Below are positions 1-7,029 of a DNA stretch of 17,108 nucleotides, piece by piece; positions within the stretch are counted from its first letter, which is position 1, and the number at the start of each line of letters is the position of its first letter. The DNA is from Thermoflexales bacterium (GTDB lineage Bacteria; Chloroflexota; Anaerolineae; S140-20). Location: NCBI GenBank assembly GCA_015484715.1, contig WFUY01000124.1:1-17108 (forward strand), given 5' to 3'. Below the pieces are notes generated by a model. The model searched no databases. It saw only the letters and a list, made by a program, of their open reading frames with translations, and was not told the DNA's origin. Both the position numbers and the translations under genes were made by a program.

Positions 1-926
1 ACGGCGATGGGGCGATCGTACTGGGGCGGGGCCTCTGCAACCGCCTCGGGGGGCGGGATGGGCGCTCGTTGCCGCTCCTTCACGACAATGAGGGTGGTCT
101 CCACGCCGGCTGCCACGGCGTCGAGCACGGGGCCGCTCCAACCGTCGGGCGCGACACGACGGCTGGGTGCCCCCATCACGAGCACGTGATGGCCCCCTGA
201 CTCCTCGATGATCGCCTGGGAGACCTCGCCCACGGTGGTCACCGAGCGGGTCAGCCGCTCCAGCCCCCGCAGGGCCGGGGCGAAGGAGGCGAAGATCCGC
301 TCTTCGGCATCGCGGGGTGCCTGGCCGGTCACGTGGAGTAAGGTGATGGTCGCCTCGGTCGCCTCGGCCAGGACGTTGGCGACCCGAAGGGCCAGGCCGG
401 CGTGGGGTCCCCCCCGCACGGCCAGCAGGACACGGTGCACCGTCTGCCAGCCCTCGGGGCCGGTCAGCGCTGCCCCCGGACGCACCACCACCACGTCACA
501 AGGCGGCGCGGCCAGCCGTTCGTTGATCATTGCCTCTACGGCGGTCTCCTGCATCGCCTCGGTACGCCACCCTAGGAGCAGCAGATCCACCTCCTCCTGC
601 TCCACCGTCTCCCAGATCCCCTCCCATACCTCGCGGGCCACGCGCACAGCGGTCCTGATCTGGGCCGTGGTCTGGCTCCGCTCGGCCAGGAAATGCTCCA
701 GCACTTCCCGCGATCGGCTGGCTTCGGCCGCGGCCTCGCTTAGGGAATGACCCTCGGGCACGGCCACGACGTGGAGGATGACCAGCTGTCCCCGTCGTTC
801 GCGGACCAGGGCCTCGGCCAGCGGGAGCAGGACCTCCGCCTCCGACCGTCCGGCGATGGGGAGCAGGACCTTGTAGGGGCGAAGCGTCTCCGCCGGATCG
901 AGACGCCGGTGGTTCCGGTTTCTCAT
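1..926 (-). CDS. Tandem universal stress protein (UspA-type) domains, partial at the left window edge
   Basis: The start is the ATG at 926-924, three bases after the stop codon of the upstream glycosyltransferase, with an AGGAGG ribosome site about 9 bases upstream that lies inside the end of that gene. The frame stays open for 308 codons to the window edge. Residues about 18-150 and 163-284 are two Usp-like alpha/beta repeats. Each begins with a hydrophobic strand (YKVLLPIAG, HRVLLAVRG), has a second strand ending LVILHVVAV or ITLLHVTG, and ends with a strand such as CDVVVVRPG or TTLIVVKE. The usual ATP-binding G-x2-G-x9-G pattern is degenerate in both repeats. After residue 285 comes a proline-rich linker that continues out of the window, so a further domain may follow. 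Usp domains usually bind nucleotides or act as stress modules; the substrate here is unknown. It is probably the last or near-last gene of the glycosyltransferase cluster. Another ATG at 933 opens a different frame without Usp features and was rejected. Confidence 0.85.
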   Translation of the reverse strand, partial: MRNRNHRRLDPAETLRPYKVLLPIAGRSEAEVLLPLAEALVRERRGQLVILHVVAVPEGHSLSEAAAEASRSREVLEHFLAERSQTTAQIRTAVRVAREVWEGIWETVEQEEVDLLLLGWRTEAMQETAVEAMINERLAAPPCDVVVVRPGAALTGPEGWQTVHRVLLAVRGGPHAGLALRVANVLAEATEATITLLHVTGQAPRDAEERIFASFAPALRGLERLTRSVTTVGEVSQAIIEESGGHHVLVMGAPSRRVAPDGWSGPVLDAVAAGVETTLIVVKERQRAPIPPPEAVAEAPPQYDRPIA

Positions 927-929
927 CGG

Positions 930-2168
930 TCATCCCTCCTCTGCTTGGATCAAGGGGATCACCCGCTCGGCCAGGATCGCCTGCCAGGTGAAACGGCGGA
1001 GCACCCGGTGGCGCAGGTGGTAGGCCGTGTCCTCGGCCAGATGGGCCAGGATGGCCTGAGCTACGCTCGTCGGGTCTCCGTCGGGGTCGAAGCGGTAGGC
1101 CAGCGCCCCGGCGCTCTCCTCCACCGGCGGGATGTCGGCGGCGAAGACGGGCAGGCGGGCCAGGCCCGCCTCCAGCACCGGGATGCCAAACCCCTCCCGT
1201 CGGCTAGGGAAGAGCAGCAGGTCCGCCAGGCGGTAGAGGTCGGCCACCATCGCGTCGCTGACGTGCAGGGGCTCGCCCCCCTCACCGTGCTCGTACAGGA
1301 AGTGCACCCGCTCCCGCACCCCCAGCCTCTCCCGTAGGGCCTGGAGGGACCGGAGGTAGGCCACGTTGGTGGGGTTGTGGGGGCCGGGCGGTCCGGTGAC
1401 CACCAGGGTGGTCTGGGGCTTGTGCCGCGTCAGAGCCGCCGTCACCCGCACGGCGAACTCGATGTTCTTGCGCCGGGTGATGCGAGCCGGCAGCAGCATC
1501 AGCGGGTCGGCAGTCAGCAGGTCCAGCCGCTCGACCAGGCGCCGGGTGGCCGGCTCCAGCTTCAGGAACTCGGCCACATCCACACCCGGGGTCACGACGG
1601 CGATCTCCGCCTCGGCGATGCCCAGCAGGGCGGCCAATTGACCTCGCCGGTGGGCGGAAACGACGACGTAGCGCACGCCTGTCCAGGGGGTGCGCAGCAG
1701 GTCCCAGGGATAGCCTGGGTGCAGGTCTGGCGTGTAGAGGGCGTCCCGCCAGGCGAAGTCGTGACACCAGGCGATAAAGCGGGTCACCCCGGCCTCGGAC
1801 AGCCGGTGCAGGGCAGCGGTGAGGGGGAGGTTTTTGTGCAGGGTGATGGCGTTGTGGACAATGCAGACCTGGACATCCCTCAGGAGAGGGGTCAGCCGCT
1901 CGACCAGGCGGTCACGCAGGACGGCGAAGGCCGGCGGCACCTCCCCCTGGGCCAACACCTCTCCTACCGCCATCACCTCGGGATGGCGCGAATCCACCTC
2001 CGACACCCGGTAGAAGGCAACCTGAGGATGGAAGGGCTCTCCCCGCCCGGCGATGACCCGGACCCGGTAGCCGGCCTGGGTCAACAGCCGGGCGTGGTGG
2101 TAGATGGTGCTCTCGACGCCCCCCACGATAGGCGGGGCTGCGTAGTGAAGGATCGCCAAGTGGTTCAT
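930..2168 (-). CDS. GT4-family glycosyltransferase (group 1), third of three in the cluster
   Basis: This is a 412-residue GT-B fold glycosyltransferase, the usual length for GT4. The N-terminal acceptor domain starts with LAILHYAAPPIVGGVES, where the glycine pair forms the typical GGVE turn. The C-terminal donor domain carries the phosphate-contacting basic cluster PARITRRKN (about 228-235) and the E-x7-E motif EGFGIPVLE (E325 and E333), which normally holds the nucleotide-sugar. W134-C-H136-D137 sits where the two upstream paralogues have HHHDFYW, suggesting a related acceptor pocket. It begins 6 bases after the stop of the upstream paralogue, with GGGG just before the ATG, so the genes are almost certainly co-transcribed. 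There is no signal peptide or membrane segment, so it acts in the cytosol. The retaining GT4 mechanism is family knowledge. Donor and acceptor cannot be read from the sequence. Confidence 0.93.
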   Translation of the reverse strand: MNHLAILHYAAPPIVGGVESTIYHHARLLTQAGYRVRVIAGRGEPFHPQVAFYRVSEVDSRHPEVMAVGEVLAQGEVPPAFAVLRDRLVERLTPLLRDVQVCIVHNAITLHKNLPLTAALHRLSEAGVTRFIAWCHDFAWRDALYTPDLHPGYPWDLLRTPWTGVRYVVVSAHRRGQLAALLGIAEAEIAVVTPGVDVAEFLKLEPATRRLVERLDLLTADPLMLLPARITRRKNIEFAVRVTAALTRHKPQTTLVVTGPPGPHNPTNVAYLRSLQALRERLGVRERVHFLYEHGEGGEPLHVSDAMVADLYRLADLLLFPSRREGFGIPVLEAGLARLPVFAADIPPVEESAGALAYRFDPDGDPTSVAQAILAHLAEDTAYHLRHRVLRRFTWQAILAERVIPLIQAEEG

Positions 2169-2174
2169 CCCCGT

Positions 2175-3437
2175 TCACAGGCCCAGACAGTCACGCAGCA
2201 AGGCGACCAAGAGGCTTTCCAACGTGCTGTAGGAGTAGTAACGGCGTCCCAGCTCGTAGTTGTGCCGGGTCATCTCAGCAGCCAGGCCGGGATTCTGCAG
2301 GATCATACGGACCCGGTGGACCACCTCCTTGCTGATGAAGTCCTCGAAGCCGACGACCTGAAACCCTTTGGGCTGGATGTCGGTCTTGAAGATCTCATAG
2401 ATGTTCATTACGATGGGACGGCGATAGTAGATCGCTTCCAGGAAGGCGTTGCCGAACCCTTCCACCGTCGAAGGGTAGGTTACCAGATCGGCCTGCTGGT
2501 AGGCGTCGGCCAGGGAGAAGAGCTTCTCGCCCTCAGGGGTCTGTCCCCGGTAGTAGCTGATCCGACCGGCAGCGAAGATCACCCGCACCTTCAGGAAACG
2601 GGCGTAGTCGCGCAGGTAGGCTTCGTAGGCCGTTCCTTCATCGCCGGAGGCGTGGGAGATCACCAGGACGCATGGCAGGTCCAGCCGTCCGGCCAACTCG
2701 ATGGCGTGCTCGATCCGCTTGCGGGGAACGATGCGCGTCGGCTGGAGCAGCAAGTACTCGTCCGGCGCGATCTCCAAAGCGGAGCGGAGTTCCCGCGCGT
2801 AGGCGTCGGGCTCCAGGGGGGGCGTCTCAAAATCCATCACGTGGGGGATCAGGATCGCGCTGACGCCGGTGCGCAAGGCCAGCTCTCGGGCAGCGAAGGA
2901 GTTGATCACCACGTGACGGATGGAGGGGAGGACCGGAGGGAAAGCAGCCCGCAGGTAATCGTGGGCTGCCGACACAGCGTAACGCCGGCGTTCCCAGTAG
3001 AAGTCGTGGTGGTGGCCGATGGTAGGGATGGAGGTCTCGGCGATCAACTCCGTCAACGCCAGCCCCAGAGGCACGTTCATCGGCAGGGAGAGGGCGTTCT
3101 CCACGATCAGCAGGTCGAGACTGAAGCGACGCCGGAAGCGGTATAGGTGGGCTTTCAGGTGATCCTTGAGCTCCTGAATCCGCCGGCTGGTGTCGGGAGA
3201 GCGGACGTAGTCATCGAAGAGGTCCCGGTTCAACCTCTGGATCTCAGGATGTTTGAAGTGCGCCTCCGGCACCAGATAGGTGCGCTCGGCCGGCCACTCC
3301 GATTCCCCGGCAAAGTAGAAGCAGTCGTGTCCCAGGGCCGTCAGCACATTGGACCACTTGATCGTCTCTAGGGAGACCCCATCGGTTCCGGCAAACCGGG
3401 TGGAGACGAAGCCAATTCGACCCCGTTTTTGGCCCAT
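2175..3437 (-). CDS. GT4-family glycosyltransferase, paralogue B of the GTDGVSLE pair
   Basis: This is a 420-residue cytosolic GT-B enzyme. The first strand and glycine-rich loop read IGFVSTRFAGTDGVSLE (residues 8-24), almost identical to the gene upstream at 3579-4823. Other segments shared by the pair are the acceptor-side motif HHHDFYWER (142-150), the donor-domain LQPTRIVPRKRIEHAIEL (R235, R239 and K240, phosphate contacts), the E-x7-E motif EGFGNAFLE (E326 and E334), and a C-terminal TDIQPKGF. I chose the ATG at 3437 because residue 8 onward aligns with the paralogue. The ribosome site is poor: AAAGGG lies only about 2 bases upstream, so translation may be weak or helped by the structured 141-base gap before it. 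The next gene starts 6 bases after its stop. The sugar donor and acceptor are unknown. A role in making a small glycoside such as a compatible solute is a guess from context. Confidence 0.93.
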   Translation of the reverse strand: MGQKRGRIGFVSTRFAGTDGVSLETIKWSNVLTALGHDCFYFAGESEWPAERTYLVPEAHFKHPEIQRLNRDLFDDYVRSPDTSRRIQELKDHLKAHLYRFRRRFSLDLLIVENALSLPMNVPLGLALTELIAETSIPTIGHHHDFYWERRRYAVSAAHDYLRAAFPPVLPSIRHVVINSFAARELALRTGVSAILIPHVMDFETPPLEPDAYARELRSALEIAPDEYLLLQPTRIVPRKRIEHAIELAGRLDLPCVLVISHASGDEGTAYEAYLRDYARFLKVRVIFAAGRISYYRGQTPEGEKLFSLADAYQQADLVTYPSTVEGFGNAFLEAIYYRRPIVMNIYEIFKTDIQPKGFQVVGFEDFISKEVVHRVRMILQNPGLAAEMTRHNYELGRRYYSYSTLESLLVALLRDCLGL

Positions 3438-3472
3438 AGCCCTTTTTCGGTCCTGGCTATCTGACCGTTGTC

Positions 3473-3567
3473 ACCCTCCCGCAGGTCACGCGGTACCCGG
3501 CAACAGCGATGGCCTATCGGAACTGCCTATGATGCGCTTCAGGCCATGGGGGGACCTGCGGGAGGGT
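3473..3567 (-). promoter_or_regulatory. Nested long-range inverted repeat between two GT4 genes
   Basis: A perfect 15-bp inverted repeat (3473-3487 with 3553-3567, core ACCCTCCCGCAGGTC) encloses a 65-base loop. Within that loop a second 7-bp stem (ATGGCCT 3509-3515 with AGGCCAT 3541-3547) can form. The element lies in the 141-base gap between two co-directional paralogous glycosyltransferase genes, just upstream of a start codon with a poor ribosome site. No U-tract follows, so it is not a textbook terminator. It could be an RNA processing or attenuation structure, or a small palindromic mobile repeat. Confidence 0.55.
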
Positions 3568-3578
3568 CCCTGTTCGGT

Positions 3579-4823
3579 TCAGCAATTGGCGAGGAGATCT
3601 CTCAGCTTGGCCTCTAGCACCTCCAGAGAGAAGTGCTCCTGAGCGATCGCGTAGTTCCGCTCGGCCATCGCCCGGACCTGCCCCGGGTCCTTCAGCAGCT
3701 CGCGCGTCTTCTCCACAGCGGCGTTGTCCACAAAACCGTCCAATTCGATGAACTCAAAGCCCAGAGGCCGGATGTCGGCATTGTAGACGGGATAGCGGTT
3801 GACCACGATGAGCCGCTTGAAGTAGATCGCCTCCAGCAGGGCGTTGCCAAAGCCTTCGTAGACGCTGGGATAGGTGACCAGGTCGGCGTGGGGGTAGGCA
3901 TCCCAGAGGGAGTAGACCTTGTGGCCGTTCAGCTTTGCCCGCTCCGTCCCGATCAGGTAGTCAATCAACTGCATATCCACGCGCATCGTGCGGGCCTCGT
4001 GCTGGAGCCAGTGCCAGTAGTCCAGCCCCTCGTCGTCGGCCCGGTGGGTGATGAAGAGGTGGGACCTGGGCAGTTGCAGACGGTGGACCAACTCGATGGC
4101 CATCTCGATCCCCTTTCGCTGGATGACCCGCGTGGGTTGCAGGATGAAGAGATCGCCTTCGGAGAGGCCCAGCGCCTCCCGCAGGTCCTGGTTGTAGCCA
4201 TCAATCCCCGGCGGCGGTGTGGCGAAGTCGTGGACGTTGGGGATGACGACGGAGTCAATGCCTCGACGGGCTTTCAGCCGCTGTTGGGCGATGGTGTTGA
4301 TGGTCACGTGCTGGATCGTCGGCAGTTTGGCCGGGAACGACGTATCCAGCAGGTCCAGGATGGCATTGGTCTGGTAGCGTTGGCGTTCCCAGTAGAAATC
4401 GTGATGGTGAGCGATGGTGCTGATCCCTAGCTCGGCGATCAAGCCGGTCAGGCAGACGCCCAGGGGCAGGTTCATCGGAATCGTCAGGGCGTTCTGGACG
4501 ATGATGAGGTCGAGGCGGTTGGACCGGATGAAGTGGCGCAGGGGAGCCCGCAGTTCGTCCGCCATCGCGTAGATCTCGTCGCAGAGCTTCTCGCCGTCCG
4601 GCTCGGCATTGGCACCGAAGGCCCGCTGGCTCAGCGCGATGATGGACTGGTGCTTGAAGTGCAGTTGGGGGATCAGCATCCCGCCGCGGGCATAGCCCCC
4701 CAGCTCTCCGGCACAGAAAAAGAGCTCGTGTCCCATCCGGCGTAGCACGCGAGCCCATTTCTCCACCTCCAACGAGACCCCGTCGGTGCCGTTCAACCGC
4801 GTTGAGATGAAGCCGATGCGCAT
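3579..4823 (-). CDS. GT4-family glycosyltransferase, paralogue A of the GTDGVSLE pair
   Basis: This is a 414-residue GT-B enzyme and the first gene of the left-hand cluster. The start at 4823 is well supported: AAGGAGGG lies 8 bases upstream. The N-terminal loop is IGFISTRLNGTDGVSLE (3-19). The acceptor-side motif is HHHDFYWER (139-147). The donor domain has LQPTRVIQRKGIEMAIEL (R232, R236 and K237) and the E-x7-E motif EGFGNALLE (E323 and E331). The gene is clearly a duplication partner of the one at 2175-3437, and both keep all donor-site residues, so both are probably active with different acceptors or sugars. It is soluble with no membrane segments. It is transcribed away from the toxin-antitoxin genes, with a 229-base divergent intergenic region between them. 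A resemblance to glycosyltransferases that build glucosyl- or mannosylglycerate-type solutes is a faint recollection and not a demonstrated assignment. Confidence 0.93.
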   Translation of the reverse strand: MRIGFISTRLNGTDGVSLEVEKWARVLRRMGHELFFCAGELGGYARGGMLIPQLHFKHQSIIALSQRAFGANAEPDGEKLCDEIYAMADELRAPLRHFIRSNRLDLIIVQNALTIPMNLPLGVCLTGLIAELGISTIAHHHDFYWERQRYQTNAILDLLDTSFPAKLPTIQHVTINTIAQQRLKARRGIDSVVIPNVHDFATPPPGIDGYNQDLREALGLSEGDLFILQPTRVIQRKGIEMAIELVHRLQLPRSHLFITHRADDEGLDYWHWLQHEARTMRVDMQLIDYLIGTERAKLNGHKVYSLWDAYPHADLVTYPSVYEGFGNALLEAIYFKRLIVVNRYPVYNADIRPLGFEFIELDGFVDNAAVEKTRELLKDPGQVRAMAERNYAIAQEHFSLEVLEAKLRDLLANC

Positions 4824-4877
4824 CCTTGAGACCCTCCTTGTCGGCGATGGGGTGGGAAGAAAGGCACAGTTGTGGCT

Positions 4878-4892
4878 TTGCTATCGTAGCAA
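4878..4892. promoter_or_regulatory. 15-bp palindrome upstream of the GT4 cluster (possible operator)
   Basis: TTGCTA-TCG-TAGCAA is a perfect 6+3+6 palindrome, 55 bases upstream of the start codon at 4823 in the divergent intergenic region. Read on the minus strand it includes TACGAT, a possible -10 box, but no good -35 lies 17 bases further up. It may be a binding site for a regulator of the glycosyltransferase cluster. I could not place that cluster's promoter with confidence. Confidence 0.3.
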
Positions 4893-4957
4893 GAATTCGT
4901 TAGGAGGGTGTAGAAGAAGCATAAGAGAGTTGTTTGAAAAGGCTGTCGTACACGCGC

Positions 4958-4985
4958 AAATTGCAGATTGCAAATTGCGAATTGC
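4958..4985. repeat. Four-copy 7-bp tandem repeat (RRATTGC)
   Basis: Four back-to-back heptamers read AAATTGC, AGATTGC, AAATTGC and GAATTGC. This AT-rich patch stands out from the GC-rich surroundings and sits just upstream of the toxin-antitoxin promoter. I recall similar ATTGCAGATTGCAAATTGC strings as dispersed repeats in other bacterial genomes; this could be checked by counting copies genome-wide. Confidence 0.75.
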
Positions 4986-4997
4986 AGGTGGGCACCC

Positions 4998-5026
4998 TTG
5001 TCTGCCCCCTCCCTTTGGTGTACAAT
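4998..5026 (+). promoter_or_regulatory. Sigma-70-type promoter of the vapBC module
   Basis: The -35 box TTGTCT (4998-5003) and -10 box TACAAT (5021-5026) are separated by exactly 17 bases. The predicted start is near 5033, which leaves only about 20 bases of leader before the ATG at 5053. The antitoxin of such modules usually binds its own promoter. Confidence 0.6.
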
Positions 5027-5052
5027 ATTGGTATCGTTGAAAGGAGGACGAG

Positions 5053-5358
5053 ATGTCTACCAAAGCAGTCAAGCGGATCAACGTCACCTTTCCCGTCTCG
5101 CTGCTGGAGGAACTGCGTCGTTACGTCCCCCGCCGAGAGCGGAGTCGGTTCATCGTCCAGGCAACGGAGAAGGAGCTCAAACGGGTCAAACTGCGCAAGG
5201 TCCTGGAAGACTTGCGCCGTGAGCCCGCGTGGTCCGATGAAGACCATCCAGACCTGATGACCATCGAGGACGTAAACCGCTATGTCCGCCGGCTTCGGGA
5301 GACCTGGATGCCCCGCTCCTGGGACGAAATCGCCGGGGAGGCGGAGCAAAATGGCTGA
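5053..5358 (+). CDS. vapB: Ribbon-helix-helix antitoxin, VapB-like
   Basis: This is a 101-residue protein. Residues 8-44 fit a ribbon-helix-helix DNA-binding fold: a short strand RINVTFP, then helix SLLEELRRYV, then SRFIVQATEKELKR. The remaining acidic C-terminal half, with tryptophans in EPAWSDED and TWMPRSWDE, is the part that normally wraps and blocks the toxin. The ribosome site AAAGGAGG at 5040-5047 is 5 bases from the ATG and fixes the start. The stop codon overlaps the toxin start by 8 bases (ATGGCTGA), which implies translational coupling. In known VapBC systems the antitoxin neutralises the PIN toxin and the pair represses its own promoter; that is family knowledge and was not tested here. 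The pair is on the opposite strand to every other gene in the window, consistent with later insertion. Confidence 0.85.
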   Translation: MSTKAVKRINVTFPVSLLEELRRYVPRRERSRFIVQATEKELKRVKLRKVLEDLRREPAWSDEDHPDLMTIEDVNRYVRRLRETWMPRSWDEIAGEAEQNG

Positions 5359-5740
5359 CTACTTGCTGGACACCAACATCCTTGTTCTCGCTCTTCGAAG
5401 CGTACCCAAAGCCCTGGACTTCCTGGATGCCCTGGAGCGTCATCAGGAGTTTGCGAGCATCTCCGTCGTCACCCGGACCGAGATCCTGGCAGGGATGCGC
5501 CCCCACGAGGAGGAGCGCACGATGGCTCTGTTGGACTCCCTGATCAACCTCCACGTGGATGAGGCCATCGCTGACCAGGCTGGACAGCTCATCTATCAGT
5601 ACGCCCGTCGGGGCATCCAACTTTCCTTCCCCGACGCCCTCATCGCGGCCACCGCCCTCCGGCACGACCTGACTTTGGTCACCACCAACGTCAAGCACTT
5701 CCCGATGCCTGATCTGCGCCTCCGCGCCTTCGAGGGATGA
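5351..5740 (+). CDS. vapC: PIN-domain ribonuclease toxin, VapC-like
   Basis: This is a 129-residue single PIN domain, the usual VapC size. The start is the ATG at 5351, which overlaps the antitoxin stop and begins the typical MADYLLDTNILVLAL strand. Longer in-frame starts further upstream would run through the antitoxin gene and are unlikely. The acidic metal-binding residues are D7 (LLDTN), E44 (RTEILAG) and D95 (SFPDALIAA), followed by LVTTNVKHF (104-117 region), where the fourth position is usually D or N after T. All key residues are present, so the nuclease is probably active. VapC enzymes cut RNA, often tRNA or rRNA; the target here is unknown. It ends facing the 3' end of the glycosyltransferase at 5893, with GC-rich hairpins between. 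Confidence 0.9.
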   Translation: MADYLLDTNILVLALRSVPKALDFLDALERHQEFASISVVTRTEILAGMRPHEEERTMALLDSLINLHVDEAIADQAGQLIYQYARRGIQLSFPDALIAATALRHDLTLVTTNVKHFPMPDLRLRAFEG

Positions 5741-5762
5741 GAGGTCATCTTTATGGCCGCCC

Positions 5763-5813
5763 GCCGGGCGCTGAACCGCCCGGCTGAGAGGGGAAAGCCC
5801 CCCTGCAGGGGCT
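5763..5813. terminator. Two adjacent GC-rich hairpins between converging genes
   Basis: GCCGGGCG (5763-5770) and CGCCCGGC (5777-5784) form a perfect 8-bp stem with a 6-base loop. AGCCCC (5796-5801) and GGGGCT (5808-5813) form a second stem over the palindrome CCCCTGCAGGGG. They lie in the 152-base gap between the converging vapC and GT-A gene ends, where a bidirectional stop is expected. No T-run follows on either strand, so intrinsic termination is plausible but not shown. A dispersed palindromic repeat is the alternative. Confidence 0.5.
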
Positions 5814-5892
5814 GTCGGTCGGCGGTCGCCTCCTTCCCCGATGGTGCTTCTCCCTTCCTTCCTCGGTACCTCGTTCCTCAGCGCCTCTTCCC

Positions 5893-7029
5893 CTACCCTC
5901 TCACCGCCCGCACCAACGCCGGCCACCGTCGGGCGAAGGCGAAGTAGGCCGGCGCCAACCGCCGAGCCCGCTCCACCGCCCGGCTCACGATCTCCCCGGG
6001 CGTCCCCCAGCAGGCCACCGCCTCCGGCGTTGCCATCGCCGCCAGGGCCGCCAGCGCTTGCTCCTCCAGGTCCTCTTGTAAAAAGCGCCCCGGATAGGGC
6101 ATCAACGCCTCCAGCGTTGGAGGGTCCATCCCCTCCTCCCGCGCCCGACACAGCTTCTCCCGCTGGTAGAGGAAGCGCCGCACATCCTCGGCCAGCTTCG
6201 CGTAGGGGGAGACGTTGTACCGATGAGGTGGCCGATGAGTGATGCGCAGCCGCTTGTCCAGCCAGAAGGGCACCCCGGCCAGGTGGGCGTTGAGCACGTA
6301 GTCCAGGTCCTCCCCCCGGGTGATCCCCGGGTCGAAGCCCACCTGGGTGAAGAGGTCCCTCCAGAACACCATATTCCCCCCGAAAGCGATAAAAGTAGGC
6401 ACCCACCGGCCCGGTTGGTCCAGCAACCGTCGGGTTGCCTCGTTCATCAAGATCGGCTTGTCCTGGAAGATGTTGCCGCTGGGGGACGGTTCCGGCAGAA
6501 AGACGCTCCCCCGGTCATCCTCGTAGAAACCGGCAACGCCTCGGATCTCCTCCCGTTCCAGGCTCTCCGCTGCGACGCCCAGGTAGTCCGGTGGCACCAC
6601 CTCGTCATCGTCCAGGGCGACGATGGCCGGGCTGTCCAGGGCATGGGCAGCCAGCAGTTGCAGGTTGCGCACGCCGGCGTAGGTATGCAGGTTGATCACC
6701 TCGGCCTCCAGCCCGACCTGTTCCGCCGCCCGGCGGAAGCGGGGCAGGTCCGAGGGGCCGACCTGCTCCACCGGGAAGGTCTCGGCGAAGGGAGCCACCA
6801 GTTGGCGGGTCTGCTCCTCGGCCGCCGGGGCCAACTCCGGCGCGACAGGGGCGACCAGCACCAGCAGGCGGAAGGGAGGCCCCCCTTCCAGCCGGGTCAG
6901 GCTCTCCAGCAGGAGCGGCAGGGTGCTCTCGCCATCCAGGGGCGTCGGGTGATCGAAGATGGCGTCGCCGGGCCTGGGAGCGTGACCCTGAGGGCGTCCC
7001 CAGTAGACGGGCACGACGATGGTCAGCAT
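5893..7029 (-). CDS. GT-A fold (family 2-like) glycosyltransferase coupled to a sugar permease
   Basis: This is a 378-residue protein. I placed the start at the ATG at 7029-7027, which shares its A with the permease stop codon (TGATG); this fits translational coupling and puts the first strand LTIVVPVYWG at the N-terminus. GT-A features are the nucleotide-sugar loop GVRNLQLLA (119-127), the metal-binding acidic motif ALDDDEVVPPDYL (D140 to D142), and the acceptor/catalytic region GGNMVFWRDLF followed by GITRGEDLDY (E240, D241). A later THRPPHR (264-270) may add a metal-contact histidine. There are no transmembrane segments, so it is cytosolic or peripheral. The C-terminal 90 residues are helical and Ala/Arg-rich. 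It is the last gene of a LacI-controlled sugar import operon, an unusual place for a glycosyltransferase. That suggests it uses or modifies the imported glycoside, but donor and acceptor are unknown. Confidence 0.85.
   Translation of the reverse strand: MLTIVVPVYWGRPQGHAPRPGDAIFDHPTPLDGESTLPLLLESLTRLEGGPPFRLLVLVAPVAPELAPAAEEQTRQLVAPFAETFPVEQVGPSDLPRFRRAAEQVGLEAEVINLHTYAGVRNLQLLAAHALDSPAIVALDDDEVVPPDYLGVAAESLEREEIRGVAGFYEDDRGSVFLPEPSPSGNIFQDKPILMNEATRRLLDQPGRWVPTFIAFGGNMVFWRDLFTQVGFDPGITRGEDLDYVLNAHLAGVPFWLDKRLRITHRPPHRYNVSPYAKLAEDVRRFLYQREKLCRAREEGMDPPTLEALMPYPGRFLQEDLEEQALAALAAMATPEAVACWGTPGEIVSRAVERARRLAPAYFAFARRWPALVRAVRG

Noticed and set aside
496..933. Alternative start at 933 for the left-end gene
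   Set aside because: That frame gives a low-complexity G/R/P-rich product, whereas the ATG at 926 gives two Usp repeats in an uninterrupted frame to the window edge.
1377..3146. 589-codon plus-strand open frame opposite the glycosyltransferases
   Set aside because: It is antisense to clear GT4 genes. Its product is rich in H, Q, G, D and R with no fold-like pattern, as expected for a GC-rich shadow frame.
5186..6406. 406-codon minus-strand frame across vapC and the GT-A gene end
   Set aside because: It runs antisense to vapC and out of frame with the GT-A gene, has low-complexity composition, and the two real genes explain the region.
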